From the NCBI GenBank assembly GCA_018881555.1, contig JACAXG010000203.1, positions 992,001 through 1,056,000 on the forward strand: a DNA stretch of 64,000 nt, in the 5' to 3' direction. The notes beneath the pieces are model-generated. The model made no database searches, was not told the DNA's origin, and saw nothing but the letters and a program-made list of their open reading frames with translations. Made by a program: the position numbers and the translations under genes. Source of the DNA: Amblyornis subalaris. Lineage: Eukaryota; Chordata; Aves; Passeriformes; Ptilonorhynchidae. Positions 22,850 to 35,600 of this stretch are shown here, piece after piece. Position 1 is the stretch's first letter, and each line of letters opens with the position of its first letter.

Positions 22850-25800
22850 TCTCAGCGTGAGATCATCAAGCTGCCACTGCCGGAAATATCCTGCCTGCAG
22901 GAAACACAGTGAGCACTGGAAGGAACGCATGGGATAGAAGCTCTGCTTTCAAACTTCAGTTGTTGTTCCTGACAACTCCTACTTTGGCAGAAACTCATGT
23001 GAGGTGACAGAATATTTCAGTCACTGATTTCTGCCTGCTGCCTGCACGGAGGAGGGAGAACTCAGCATTGCACCATACCCAGCTTTCAAAGTTCCACTGA
23101 ATCTCTCTGTCTCTCTCACTCTCTCTTTGTTTTTTCACTTTTTAGTTTTCAAACTTCTCTACAAGTAAATGATTGGAAAGTTAGTGATATGTGCAAAGAA
23201 CATTTTTTCAATTAGAGATGCCCATTAGATGAATGAGTATGAAGGGCTGATATTTTTCCCCCTGAATTAGCAGGTACACATGTGGAATTTGGGCTATAAA
23301 TCATTACTTAATAATTCACTAGAGAATAAATAGGACATAAAAGATAATTAGAGATTTGTACCACTTGCCTTCACCTTAATTATGAATGAAAGATATTTGG
23401 CATTGTCTGCAGGACCGTTAAATTTTGTTATATTGAGATGGGTCTGGAAAAGGAAGATACAGCGAAGTCATTTTATGAAAGAATATAGCTTCTGGCAGAG
23501 TGGGTCTGGTACATCATTGCAGGAGAGGTATCCAACAGTTATGATCTTAAAATCTAAATGCAATGTGCTGGACCAAGAGTGGTGAACAGGTTTGTTTTGC
23601 TATTTCAGTAATGACCTGTTGCCTGGCTCACAGAAACACATATGCCAGCCAATTTCACTGGAACAAAATTAATATCGTATCTCCGTGCTGTAATAATAGT
23701 TAACTTTGGCAGAGTAGAAACAGTTGGATATTCTTTTCTTTCTAAGATTTGCTGGAGATACCTGGAGATGGAGTGTATACCAGTCATTTAAATTCACAAT
23801 GGATTTGAATGCTCTGCTGTAACATAAGCCATCACAGTACAAAACACAGCTTTTTTCCATGCCTAGGCTTTGTTACCTTTAAAACAAGGGACAGACTTTC
23901 AGCCCTGCTCTGTTCCCTTTGCTGCTGTTAAGCACCCAGGTAAGAACTCCCCCTGCACAACTGAGGCTCTGTATGAAGNCATTGTGAATTTTCCTGTGCA
24001 TTACACTCTTTCTGTTGCTGGTCACATCCTCTCCAGCTCAGGAGACACACAGGACACATGCCAATGAGCCCAGCAAGCTTNTTGTCCCTCACCATGCACG
24101 GGTGAGGGAACGCCTTATTGCCTGAAGAAATTGGAGCAACCTTCAAACTGCCTCCTCTTGTACAACCCAAACCAACCCTACCCACTCCAAGGATCAGGGA
24201 CTACAAAGGAATATGGGTACCACGAGCTGGCTGGGATGTAGTTAGATCTCCCAGTGTGCTGGTCTAGTTTATATAAATTCATGTGAATGTGAACGTTCAG
24301 TGCAAAATTCATCCCTATTTGTTATCCAGAATGGACAGGAAAAAAAGATTTTGATTCATCAGCAGTCATCTCTTCGCTTCCTGTAAGCAGTAGCTATGAG
24401 GTGGAGAAAAAAATCCCAACTCTTCCTGCTCTAGGTCTGTGTTCAGTAATACATTTCCTGCTTTCCTTTAGTTTGGGAGACTCGGAGCTTCTTTGGCTCT
24501 GCACGTTTGTGGCCACGTTCCCCCAGTCCCACAGCTCATGACAAAACCCCAAACTTCTAAAAAGTGCCAGTCTTTTCAGGTGCTGCCTACTTCAGTAAAA
24601 GGTCAGAACTCTGAAGTGAGCTGAGTGAGTGGGGAGACAGTGGCAGATGGGAAGATCTGGAATGTTACACTGTCTTTCACTCTTGCTACATCAGAAATAG
24701 CCCACTGCACTCCGATTTATCTGCAGCTTTCCTGAGAACTTTGGATTAGACCCAAACAGATTGAATTAGAGTGTATCAGCCTGGAACAAAGACAAGCCAG
24801 GCCATCATCGGAGAAGATTAAGAAGAGCCTTTCTGCTGGCTGGAGATGAAGAATTTTCTCCTGATGATTTTGACAGTACAAAGGCAGGGTCATGCCCAGC
24901 GTGAGCCAGTACCCATTGCTGCTTTGCCTGCAACATCCCAAATGGGTGAACTGTGATACCATGCACAGGTTCTTTAAAACACATTATTCCTGTCAGGCTC
25001 TGATTCATTTAGATTTTCCTGATGTTTTTCAGTTTTCTTATTTATGACTCAGACTGATGTCTAGAGTTCGTTGAAGTGGCACAGTCAGAGCTGAATAAGA
25101 AAGAAACCCAAAAAACATGAGTGGCCTGTCAAAGACGTGTTGGCAGCTGCTCTCAGAGTATCCCTTGATGATTCCACGGAAATGTCAAGGAAGAGTAGTG
25201 GCAGGATTGAGCTGTGGCAGTTCTGCTTGTCAGGGCACATAGTGTGCTTTGGAGTGATGGAAATGATGGACAATGTCCTGATCACACTGCTGAGATCTTA
25301 ATAAAGGCCGTGAACAATCCCCAGGTTTTGCCATTAATTGAAGAATTAACTTCCTGTATTGTTGAATGCATCTACCACCCAAAACACAAGTAAATATTTT
25401 ATTCTTGTNGGATAATGTGATAAGCTCTACTTTCATTACAAGATGTGGAAATACTTAAAAAATTCAGAGACAATTCTCTGCTAAGGCAGACAAAAATCAC
25501 ACTGACAAATAACAGACTCTAAAGCTCCAGCTCGGTTTTCATTGCAGCTACAAGCATAATAGTAATGTATTTCAGAATCTGGGAACTTGCAAGTGTATAT
25601 TATAACAGTCGGGAAGTAGGAACTGCAGAATGCCACAAGAACCTCATCTCCCAACGGGCTCCCAGCACCTATTGAGAATAATAGGTCTCAATTTATGCAA
25701 GGTGCTTAAGCATTCCCACTAATTGTAAGCATGCTAGTAGTCCCACTGCTTTCAGCTGGTGATTACCATTAAGCACATGCTTAAGTATCTTGCAAAATTA

Positions 25801-26288
25801 AGGTTTCAAGAGAGTTCTGTTGAGTTAGAAAAGCTCAGTTATGATCTCAGACTTTAATGCTCTTTCCCAAATCCAACTAGATCTATAATCATTTTGAAGT
25901 TTTTTCCCCTCATTGCAAGTGAAATATCAGAGTGATAAAAAAATATCTTTTTGAAATAGATCTAGGTATACACAGGCTTTTTGAGATGTAGATTGAATGT
26001 ATGATCCTGCTTCTTCCGCTTGATACCCCTCGCTCCCACAAGAGATTGCTGGTTCATACCAACCCTGCTCTTGNGTTTTCCCTGTGGCACTTGGTTTTCA
26101 CCGAGGCAGAGAAAGATTTCAGGTCTTGTNATTTTTTTCCTTCTGAGATTAAATGTATTCTATGCTTACAGGGGCTGTTTTGTTTTAACATCTTTGTAGT
26201 TGTCACCTTTTGGCACTGATTTTCACAAAATAAAGGCTGAGAGGCCCTGGGCGTTTGCACATCTTTAGAGAACAGTGCCTTGACAGCA

Positions 26289-26315
26289 GTGTGTGTGTGT
26301 GTGTGTGTGTGTGTG
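26289..26315 (+). repeat. (GT)13 microsatellite
   Basis: Thirteen uninterrupted GT dinucleotides with a trailing G. A potential polymorphic marker with Z-DNA potential. Confidence 0.95.
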
Positions 26316-26332
26316 CCCAGTCAGTTAATAGT

Positions 26333-26358
26333 AAGTTAATAATTAAAGTTAATAATTA
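26333..26358 (+). repeat. 13-bp tandem duplication
   Basis: Two perfect copies of AAGTTAATAATTA lie end to end, followed by AAG of a third. They start 18 bp after the (GT)13 run. Confidence 0.9.
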
Positions 26359-29300
26359 AAGTGTCCATAGATTTGAGGGGTCAGGCTGAATACCTTGCCA
26401 GCTAAATCAAACACCTGATAGCTAAGGTCTTAAATCTTTTCTTTTTTAACTTCTAGTTGTAATGACTTAACCAACAGAACTCCTGAACATTACCCAGTTA
26501 TGATATCTCCTGCTTTAATTTGTCTCCTGGGGAAAACTTACCAGGAGGTTCTGACAGAGTGAGCAGCTTCCAAGAAGCTACACCTTGATTTCTGTGAGGC
26601 AGAACATTGTGGAGCAGCCAATTCCCACGAGTCTGAGCACCACGGGCATCTGCTGGTCATGAATCCGTGCAGCAACAGCCTTTTCATGGCTTCAGCTAGG
26701 GGAGATCACTCCAGACAGCATCACCTCTTCCAGCTAAGTCCTCACACTGATGGTCTGCAGTGCTCCTGCCAGGATTAGGGCAGATCATACACCATGGGGA
26801 TTTGTTCCTCTGCCCTTGATCCAGTCCTTGCTTTTTTTTCCCCTCCCACAGGTGACCCTGCCGTTTGCAGACAAGGCTTCTGAACGAAACACGAGGTGAA
26901 AAGGGAGAGAAAGAAAGGCAGCAGAGCACAGGCGAGGACATGAGACAAATCTGTANTGGAGAAAATAAGTTTTATTAGCAGTTTGTGTGTCTAAAGTCTT
27001 TTAGAATAAACAAGACACCTATTAAAAGTCTTCCTTTTGACCACTGCTATCACTGATTCAAGTGCATCCCTCCAGCAAGGCCCTGTGCAATGTGGGTTCA
27101 ATCCCAGCCTGAAATAATCAAGGTGAGAAATAGATCCCACATCACAACTTTACTGTAAGGGATAAATATTCAACATGCTCCTTCCAAAACAGGCAATTTG
27201 CCTTGCAACCCCAGCTGAGGTGACCTTCCATTTACAACTCTGTGGGACTGTTCCCTGCTCCTCCACACGTAGGAGTGGATACTCCCTGTGTTTTTAGTAG
27301 GCTNCAAGGAGAGCTCCAAGAGCCCAGCAGAAGGACAGAATAGCTCTGATTATACAGCTCCTCTTTGCCTTGGTGGAGGAGAACTCGTTCTCTCTTTTAA
27401 GACTACACTTACACCTGGTTTATGTACGCTGTTTATCAGGTATATAAACATACACCTGCCTTTGGGTATGGGTCTCAGAACCCGCTTGAAATGCAGCAGT
27501 GGATGCTCCAGGTGTATTTCCCTGTATGGGGTTTCCCNGGAGAAGGTCATGTCTCCCTAGGAGAGGGAGAGGCACTCAGATGTGCCACCTGTGCCTCACA
27601 GTGAAGGGCCAGATTGCGACTCNCTTGCTGGTACTGATGAGCAATTATTTGTCTAAGGGCATTAATTGTACCAACAGCACATCTCTAAGTCTGGCACTCA
27701 CCACCTGGGGGCTTCCTCCTGCCCTCACAGACCCACAGCNTCTCTGCACTGTCACCCTGCCCCAGGCTTCCTCCACACCCCCCTGATCTTCACTAACATC
27801 ACTTTCACACAGACACTCTCCCACTTTTCTTTACTTTCCCTTTCTTGAATTCATCCTCATCATTCATTATCTCCTTCTCTTGCATGACAGTCATATTTCT
27901 TCTTTCCCTGTGTTGCCAGCTTGGTTCTCAAAGTACCAGTGTATCAAATAACAGAGGTAAAAATATAATCTCTAAAATCAACCCTGTGCTCTGGAAGGAA
28001 CGAGNTGTGGTGCTGTTCAGCATTCTCTGGAAATAGTTTTTTCATGATTTTAATTTCTCTTGTTTTGTTTTGCTGCTGGGGTTTTGTTTGTTTCTTTCCT
28101 CTGCTGTTCCTTTCTCCCCTTTTTNGCTTCTTGTCCTCTGTCCTTCTATATTATATTCACATCGCTTGATCCTCACAGTTTCTGACACAAAACAGTAAAA
28201 TGGGACGTTAGCCAGCATGACAGACAGCCAGCCCGACAGACAGCCTCCCATTTCCCCTGCAGTGAGCTAACTCCCTGTGTCCCTGACAGTGGCCTGCAGA
28301 AGCAGCTGGAGCGTGTGTCCTTAGCAGGCAGAGCATATGCTCACACACGTGAGCAGCAGCCTTCCTTTCATGTTTTCCACNGCATTGTGCTGTGCATTTG
28401 CAACAAGTAGTAGAAGGAGGAAAACCCATTCTCTATGGAGTGCTGAACACCAAAGAAGCAGCTCATCAGATCTGCCATCGGTAAGGAAGGACTGCCAAAA
28501 AGGCCGGGACAGAAAATGAACCCCTGAATGATTTTCCCATTTCTGCTCCGCTCAAAAGGATGCACAGTTACTGCTTAGTCTCAGCTTATGATCTCCTGCC
28601 AGCACCAGCTGATGTTCTGAAATGGAGGATAAGAGCTGCTGACAGCTGTGCCCTGCACGGGAGCTGCCAAGCTGCAGCTCAGCCCTGTCAGGCTGCCACA
28701 TGGCTCCGGGCCAAACGAGACATCGATGACACATATAATGAGATACTAAAGGAAATAGCATGTATCATGGATTCTAAGGAGAGCTGGCAGAGCACAGGGA
28801 CGGCCTTATGTTCCTAAACACCGTAGAGAGTAGCGTGAGAAGGCTGAGTCTTGATTAGAACCGTGTTCCTGAACCTGAAAGGGAGAAAACGAGGCAATGT
28901 AGTACCCCAGGTATAACAAGAGGAATGATGAGTTATGCCAGAGTGATCAGGCTGCAGTGGCACCCGACTGTGGTCTTGGAGTAGGGAAAACTGGCAGTGG
29001 AAAAGAAAAGCTGTGGAGAAAGCCAAGTACAGAGCAGTGGTAAAACAGCAGAAGTGTAGACCCCGACTTGGGGGTTAAAGGAAAGACGGAGGAAGCAGCA
29101 GTTGCTGTGCTGTGATAGATTCAGCCATCTAACTTCATGAACCAGTGCCACTGAAAAAGTGGAACAAAATGAGTTAGGCCAATCAGGAAGAATTAAAATC
29201 TTGCAAATGCTAACATGTCCTAGAAGGTGTTATTCTGTATCTAAGTTAAATAAAGAATGTAATGAACTCCTGACAGATGATGAGAAGGGGAGTCTGAGAA

Positions 29301-31689
29301 AGTTCTTGGAAAGTGAAAACACACTTGGAAGTGGGATATCGTTCTGAAAAAAAATCTCCATTTTCTCTCTTTATATTCAATCTATATTGGGTCAACAGCA
29401 TTTTGAATGCTGTCCTGTGGCCAAAAGTAAACAGGGGTCTTTTTATCTGCTGCTACCCTTGCCTTATAAATTGTCAGAGCCTCTCTGTCTCATCCTGAAA
29501 TGCCTTTTCATGGCATATGTCTGAACGTCACCAATCTGAGACAACATGCTTGATTTAATATCTTTGCATCTTGGATCTTTACTGTTAGCACTCTCCAGCA
29601 ATATACTTCTCTGGAGTGTTTTAGTTCCTTTCTGTCTCCTCAAAGCCTGAATTTCTTCCTAGTTCCAGAAATTTATCTCTGAAACTTTACCATCTCCTGA
29701 GAGATCTGCGAGAACTGAACATGTACTACCAGTGTTGTAACCCCCGTGGTATAAGAGACTGAATTGGCTGTACTACAGCTCCTTCTAGCAGAGAGAAAAG
29801 GAAAAAAAAGACACCCTGGCTATATCCTTGCTGGCAGTGGACCAGAAGCCTTGGCAATGCTACTCAGTGCAATGGGAAATTCTCATGAAGGGAGCACTCA
29901 TCCATTATGGCTGAGGTTTTTTGAACTGGAAAGAGGCTTGTAAATGCCATGGATTTCTTTCNGCTCTCAGTAATCCATCAGAATACACTGCTCTTAGCCA
30001 CCTCGCACATATGCCAGAAAACCCCCAAATAATCCAGTCTAGTTTCTCCTCTGATGCTGGGTTTTATCATCTTCAAAAAATCTGTACTGCAGCTGGTAGG
30101 AGGAAATGGGTCCAGGAATCATGTCAGCTTTTCTGTTCCATACAGAACCCAGTCGGGAGCAGATCTAGAATTTTCCTCCCTCCCAAGTAGTTTATTGCCA
30201 AAACAGACATCTCTTTGTCTAGTGAGCCATGGACTCCTTTCTTTATCATGCTGCTCTGCTGGCCATGACTCAGTTCAGATTATGCCTTTGAGTTATGAAG
30301 AAGCATTCCCATCAGAAGTGCCATGTTGCCAGTCCTCTGCCTCGTGCTGGGTGTCCTTGGGAAGCTGGGACTCATCCACTGGGAAGATGCTGTATCTGTA
30401 GGGCAGGTAAGCATGCTCATCTCTCCCCTTCTTGCACCATTTTAGTTTTCATCCCAAATAGGATCCACATGATCTTGTCATCCTGTTTCCTGAAAAACTA
30501 TAAAAACAAGGAGTCATTGCCAATAAATGGGGAAATCTATATCAGTGGGTGCATTACTTCTTTGTTTATGCTCATGTCACAGCCTTTTCTGTGCAAACAA
30601 AAACAAGGACCTTGAGANAGCCCCTAACTCCATGTGGGCAATAAAATCTTTTAGGCGGATCTTCCTTTTGGACTCGTGCCTTGCTCCAGTAATTTGCTCT
30701 TGAGGTGGCAATTCAGAACACAAACTTTAAGACTCAACAGAGAACTCATGTTCTCAGTAAGGCTCAAGGCTCCTGTCCTGCATAGAAAGAAAGATGTCTG
30801 AACAGGACCAGTTCTGTTTATTGCAACAATGATCCCCACCCCTTCTTTATAACCTCNTCTTTGGCTCAGATTCCCTCCTTATCTCTCTTCAGGATGGTCG
30901 AGAATTTCCCTCCTGACACACACAACACACCCCCACACTTTTTAATCAGGAAATGAGCAGAAATAATTTACATGACTTATGAATTATACATATTACCTGT
31001 TTTATTCCTTTTGTACCTTATGCATTTGAAATTCTGCATGTATAAGAGAGGTTATGGAAGGCACAGAAAGCTGTTTGTGCTGCTTCACGTGACACAATGA
31101 CTTCAGAGCCAGCTCATGTTTTTTACAGTGAGCCTTCTGTGCTGCCCATGGATTCCTTGGTAGGGATCTCTGCCTGCACAGGAGGTGATGCTCCCACTGC
31201 AGCTCAGTGNGGTTAAGCAGTTGCTGCATCCAGCCCACTACTGCTGTCCCCTTTCCTCCAGAGGCTGCATTCCCTTTGGCACTGATGGCATCACTGCGTG
31301 TGTGGTTGCTCACTTGGCCAGTTCAGTTGAAATAATCTGGGCTAATTAACCATGCCTAATAACAAGGGGTTTTAACCTGGCTCGCTCCTGCACAAGTGGG
31401 TTAGGGAATCTGCTTTTCTATTTAAATTATCCAATATGAGTTGTGCCATTTTCCAAGAGAGAGTGAAGAACCTAAGTGATAGATGAAGCTGATCAGCAGC
31501 AGGAGATGATGACTGGGGTAAGCTCTAGCTGAGACAGACACATCTGGCCACGGCCTGAACTGCCATAGCAGTTCAGTTTCCTGGGGCAGAATCTTTTATT
31601 GGGATTTTAATCTTTCTTTTGTATAAAGCCATAAAAGGAAACTTTAAAGGCACTTCCCAGTAAGGCTAACATAGACTCTGAGCAAAACA

Positions 31690-32645
31690 TAGATGCACAG
31701 AATCGAAAAATGTGCATTGGAANAGATCTCTAGAGGTTATTTGTTCCAGCCTCCTGCTTGGGGCAGGACTACTGCTAATACAGCTCAGGAGAGCTGCAGG
31801 TTTTTCTGGCCAAGCCTTGAAATCCTCCACAATGATGAGTCTCCACTATCACCAAATTACTCGTTCCACTTGTTCTGCATTACTTGTGTTGCAGTACCTT
31901 CAGAGAGAAAAAATTTCTCCTAATCCCCATCTGGAGCCTCACCCGCTGTAGTCTGTAGCTGTTGCCCCTTTTTTTACCATCTGNCACCACTGAGGTTTTC
32001 TTCCACTGTCTTGCAATTTCCTTCAAAATAGGTGTAGGCTTCTCTTAGGTTGTCCTTTAGCCTCCTCTTCACCAGCCTCAACAAGCCTGAGTCTCTCCTT
32101 AGAGGTCACATAATTGTGGTAATCCTCTGGATGTTTCTCCCCAGTTTNTCAATGTCCTTCTTGAACCGGGCAGCCTTCCAAAGTCTCTTCTTCCACAACT
32201 GGACCCTGTTCCAGGCGTGATGTTACCGGTGCCAGGCAGAAGGGAATAATAACATGCCTCACTCTGCTGGCCNTGCTGCTGCTCTCACACCCCGAATGCA
32301 ATGTCCCCTCTGCCAGGAGACCCCACTGCTGGGTGGCATCCAGCCTGGCACTGCCCCCCCAGCCCTTTCAGCAGGGCTCTTCCCCAGCCCCTTGGTTCCC
32401 TCTAAAGATGCAGGTGCAACATCACATGGTTCCACAGGTGCAGGATTCTGCACCTCTGGAGTTTCGTTGAGGTTCCTGTTGGCTTCACCTCACTTTTCTC
32501 CGGGTCTGTGGAGTGGCAGGTTGGTGTTTGAACACCACCCAGCTCCTCCAATTTAGCATCATCTACAACTGGTTGCTAATTAACCTTTGAGCCCAGCGGT
32601 CCAGGCAGTTTTCAATCAGTCTGATGTTGATTAGTCCAGTTCATA
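31690..32645 (-). mobile_element. CR1 LINE fragment, about 1 kb, minus strand
   Basis: Read on the plus strand this is a reversed CR1. The 3' terminus lies on the left (CACAGAATCGAAAA, then 'TTTGTTCCAGCCTCCTGCTT'). The 3' UTR follows, with 'TAGCCTCCTCTTCACCAGCC' and 'TTCTCCCCAGTTT'. Then come sequences resembling the end of the CR1 reverse-transcriptase frame ('AGCATCATCTACAACTGG' and 'TTTGAGCCCAGCGGTCCAG'). It is too divergent for an intact frame; stops and Ns interrupt it. This is the longest CR1 copy here and appears old. The right limit is approximate. Confidence 0.8.
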
Positions 32646-35600
32646 CCAAAACACAAAAAATACTGAATTAATCCTTTGGAATGACAGAACATGGCAGCAC
32701 CGTCCAAAATTCTGTATTTAGTGAATTCCAGCTTTTAAGTGTTCTTTCCTTGCATCTAAGCTGTGCTTAATAATTAGTCTGTATATGACTAATAGTTAGT
32801 GTGTATATGACTCCTACTTTTGCTAATGTTACTTAAACAATAAAGACAAATTAGTGTCCTTTCCTCTCTTCTCCATTACTCCTAAAAATACTAATTCTAA
32901 CCTTGCTTTTCTACCCAGGATTTCTCCCTTCTGTGAACATCTGCCCTTATCCAGGAAAGTGGTTTTTCACTTTNTCACGGTGCCCTTGACTGAACTTCCC
33001 AAAGAAAAGGATCTCCTGGGGGGAACAGCTTTTGGCTGGATTGACACACCCTATTGACAGCAAAAAGAAAGTTCAAATTGGAACAAGTTTTAAAAGTATT
33101 TCACCAAGTTGTGTAAGGTTGGGATCCAGTTCTGGGAGCGGGGACACCCAAGACCAGTTTAATGAGTTGAAATGTGTGTCCAGGTGAAGCAAAACAGACC
33201 CTGTATCCACAGCACTTCTAATTCTTGCCTTTGGAGCACTGGCTTTAATTTCTAGTGCTGGGAGGCTGCTCAGACTGGAGAGGTTTGGAGGACGAGTAAC
33301 AGAAGCTGAAAGGGGATTAATAAGGGAAGATTATGAGTACTAAATGTGCACTGCTTAGTCGAAGAATGACTAAGGGGGATATACTAATTATCTCCCAGTA
33401 TTACAGAGCTGTAAACTTCAAAGAAGCAAAGCCATTGTTTCGCACTGTCACAAGGTATAGAACTAGGATTAATGAGGTGAGATTTAACAAAGGAAAATGT
33501 AAGCTTAATATCTTCCAAATCAGAGATTAGTCAAAGGAATGGTTTGCCAAGGAATTAAAACACTGGTATCTTACCTCTTGCATCAGAAGAGGGCAAGGTT
33601 AGAGGCCACAAAATGAATTACTTTTCCCAAAACTGAAACTTTTCTGTATATTTAAGAACCACATATGCAATTTGGGCATAGAATTTAGGGAGGAATATGA
33701 AAGTTTCATTTATTTTTAAAAATTTTCAATTTCTTCTCTTGATGAGAGGCTACAANAATGAAGTGCTTAATCCTAAGAGGCTGTTTCTATCACTAAAGCA
33801 ATTAAAGTATATATGAAATACCTATATGGTAAATACATCTATTTCATTCCTGGTCTCAGGAAAATGCCATTGAGGCAACTGATTTAAAATTATGTTGTAC
33901 TTGGCCTACTGTGTGTGTAAGAGAGATATAAAATCACAAAGAGAAGAAAAGGAAAAAGGAAAAAAATAAATTGGCCTCTGTTACACGTTCAATTCTTTCA
34001 CAATACGCCAGTCTCCTGTAACTAATATTTCTGGAATGTATGGGGCATCAAATAGGGTCTAGCTACAAATCTCTGTAAAAATCAGATTTGGAAGGATGTG
34101 ACACAGAAGCTTTGCTCCTTACAAAAGCGAAAGGTGACCTGCACTACCCAAGTCTGGACATAATGACAGCACGAACCAGAATCCTGCCATCTGCATGTGA
34201 GAGCACACATCTCAGTCTGGTCACATCCCTAGAGTGGTAATAAGGTATCTTGATAATGTGTCAGATGTCAGGCTGAGAGCCCTGCTCCTCACTGAGCAGC
34301 ACATCTCCGTGTCTGACCACGCAGACGAGTGGGACCGACGGAGGTGGCAATGCGAGCAGCATTCCTGAGCGGCTGGGGAGAGCCAGGCAGAAGGACATCA
34401 GACCCACCAAAATTAAATATATGAACGTGAAAGGACACCCCCAACTGAGGGTCCTACAGTCATTTTCTTTCCTAAAAATGCTGAAGTGAAAGTTGCTGGC
34501 ACAGGCAACAGCATTACTGATCCTCCTCCCAGCAGTGGCTGCTCAGAGCAAAGTGCCTGGAACGGGGAGAAAGCAGCAGGTTCCATGGAGGTCCTAAAGC
34601 AGAGTCTGAGGCCCCCGAGCTANGTACAGCAAGAAACAACATGATACNTGTGTTTATCAAGGTNATTGGTGTAAAACTGGCCCTGCTTCCTGAGGCTGCA
34701 ATTGTCCCCTGTGCAGTGAGAGCTGTGCCTGCGGTGGCTGCTAGAGAAGGAATGTGTATTCTGGAGAAGTCCCTAAAACCCTGTGTGTGAATGAGGAATA
34801 AGTACTTTAAAATGATGCATGCAAAAGATATATTACAGGATGAAAAGAGCTGGAGTAAGGTTGAAAGGACAAGTGAACGGAAAGTGGGATATCAACTTTC
34901 AAATGTTTGATTTCACAGCCTCAGCTTTCCTTAAATATATTTTGTTTATATGCTATATGAGTATGTATATAAAATAGTAAAATATTTATTATAATGCACT
35001 GCTGGTACATAAATCAGTGATACACTTTTACAACAGTGATAACAAGTTATTCTTATAGATGTTGAGTGTTTATGCATACACACATCACTTTTGATGTACA
35101 AACTCAAAGCAGACCTGGTTTTAAGAGGGGTAATGAAAAAGCCATAACTTAGCTGGTTGAGACTACAGACACAAGGAGTATGGGATGATTTAGCAGGATG
35201 CTGGAAAGTAATCTGCTACTTGCAAAAATATTCAACTTATATTCAACACACTGGAGCTGTTGGGACTTCAGTTTTGCCACAAACATTCCCTTGCCGGTGG
35301 GTCAGTGCTTGTTAACAGTCCATAGAAATGTTAAGCTGGTCAGAGAGACCAGACTTTCCTATGCTAAAAATGTGAGGGGATAAAAGCCCGGGGTCTCCTT
35401 TGTTCTGGGTCCCTCCTTGGAGGCACCAGCTCAGGCTGTGATTTTATTTAATTATTGCANCAGGATTACATTATTTTAAGGGCTGAGACATCTNAGACTC
35501 NGCCATGGGAAACCTGGTGCTGAGCTGGGGAGGAAACCTGGTGGGAGTGGGAGTGGGAGCAGCTGCCAAGGGGCCTCAGTCCCAGCTCAGGTTGTTGCGG

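Larger units (their letters stand above)
22850..31689. other. long non-coding stretch
   Basis: No gene is recognised in 8.8 kb. Noted inside: a short CT-rich run (23103-23128), the (GT)13 run and 13-bp duplication at 26.3 kb, a strong acceptor-like tract at 26821-26851, and a 7-bp inverted repeat at 28336-28353. Open frames of 60-115 codons, including 30054-30401 plus, show no familiar motif. Confidence 0.5.

Noticed and set aside
22523..22937. Lys/Glu/Gly/Arg-rich plus frames and a Phe/Leu/Pro/Ser-rich minus frame
   Set aside because: They are translations of the GGAA microsatellite in different frames.
27090..27110. tRNA B-box-like GGTTCAATCC
   Set aside because: No matching A box or cloverleaf stems were found upstream, so it is a chance match.
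28560..28817. 85-codon plus frame with an Asp/Glu/Lys-rich end
   Set aside because: It looked protein-like at first, but there are no splice sites at its edges and no family match.
32254..32556. 100-codon plus frame
   Set aside because: It runs antisense through the minus-strand CR1 copy.
34300..34380. CpG-enriched segment with a short open frame
   Set aside because: The frame is under 60 codons, has no start or splice sites, and has no recognisable family.
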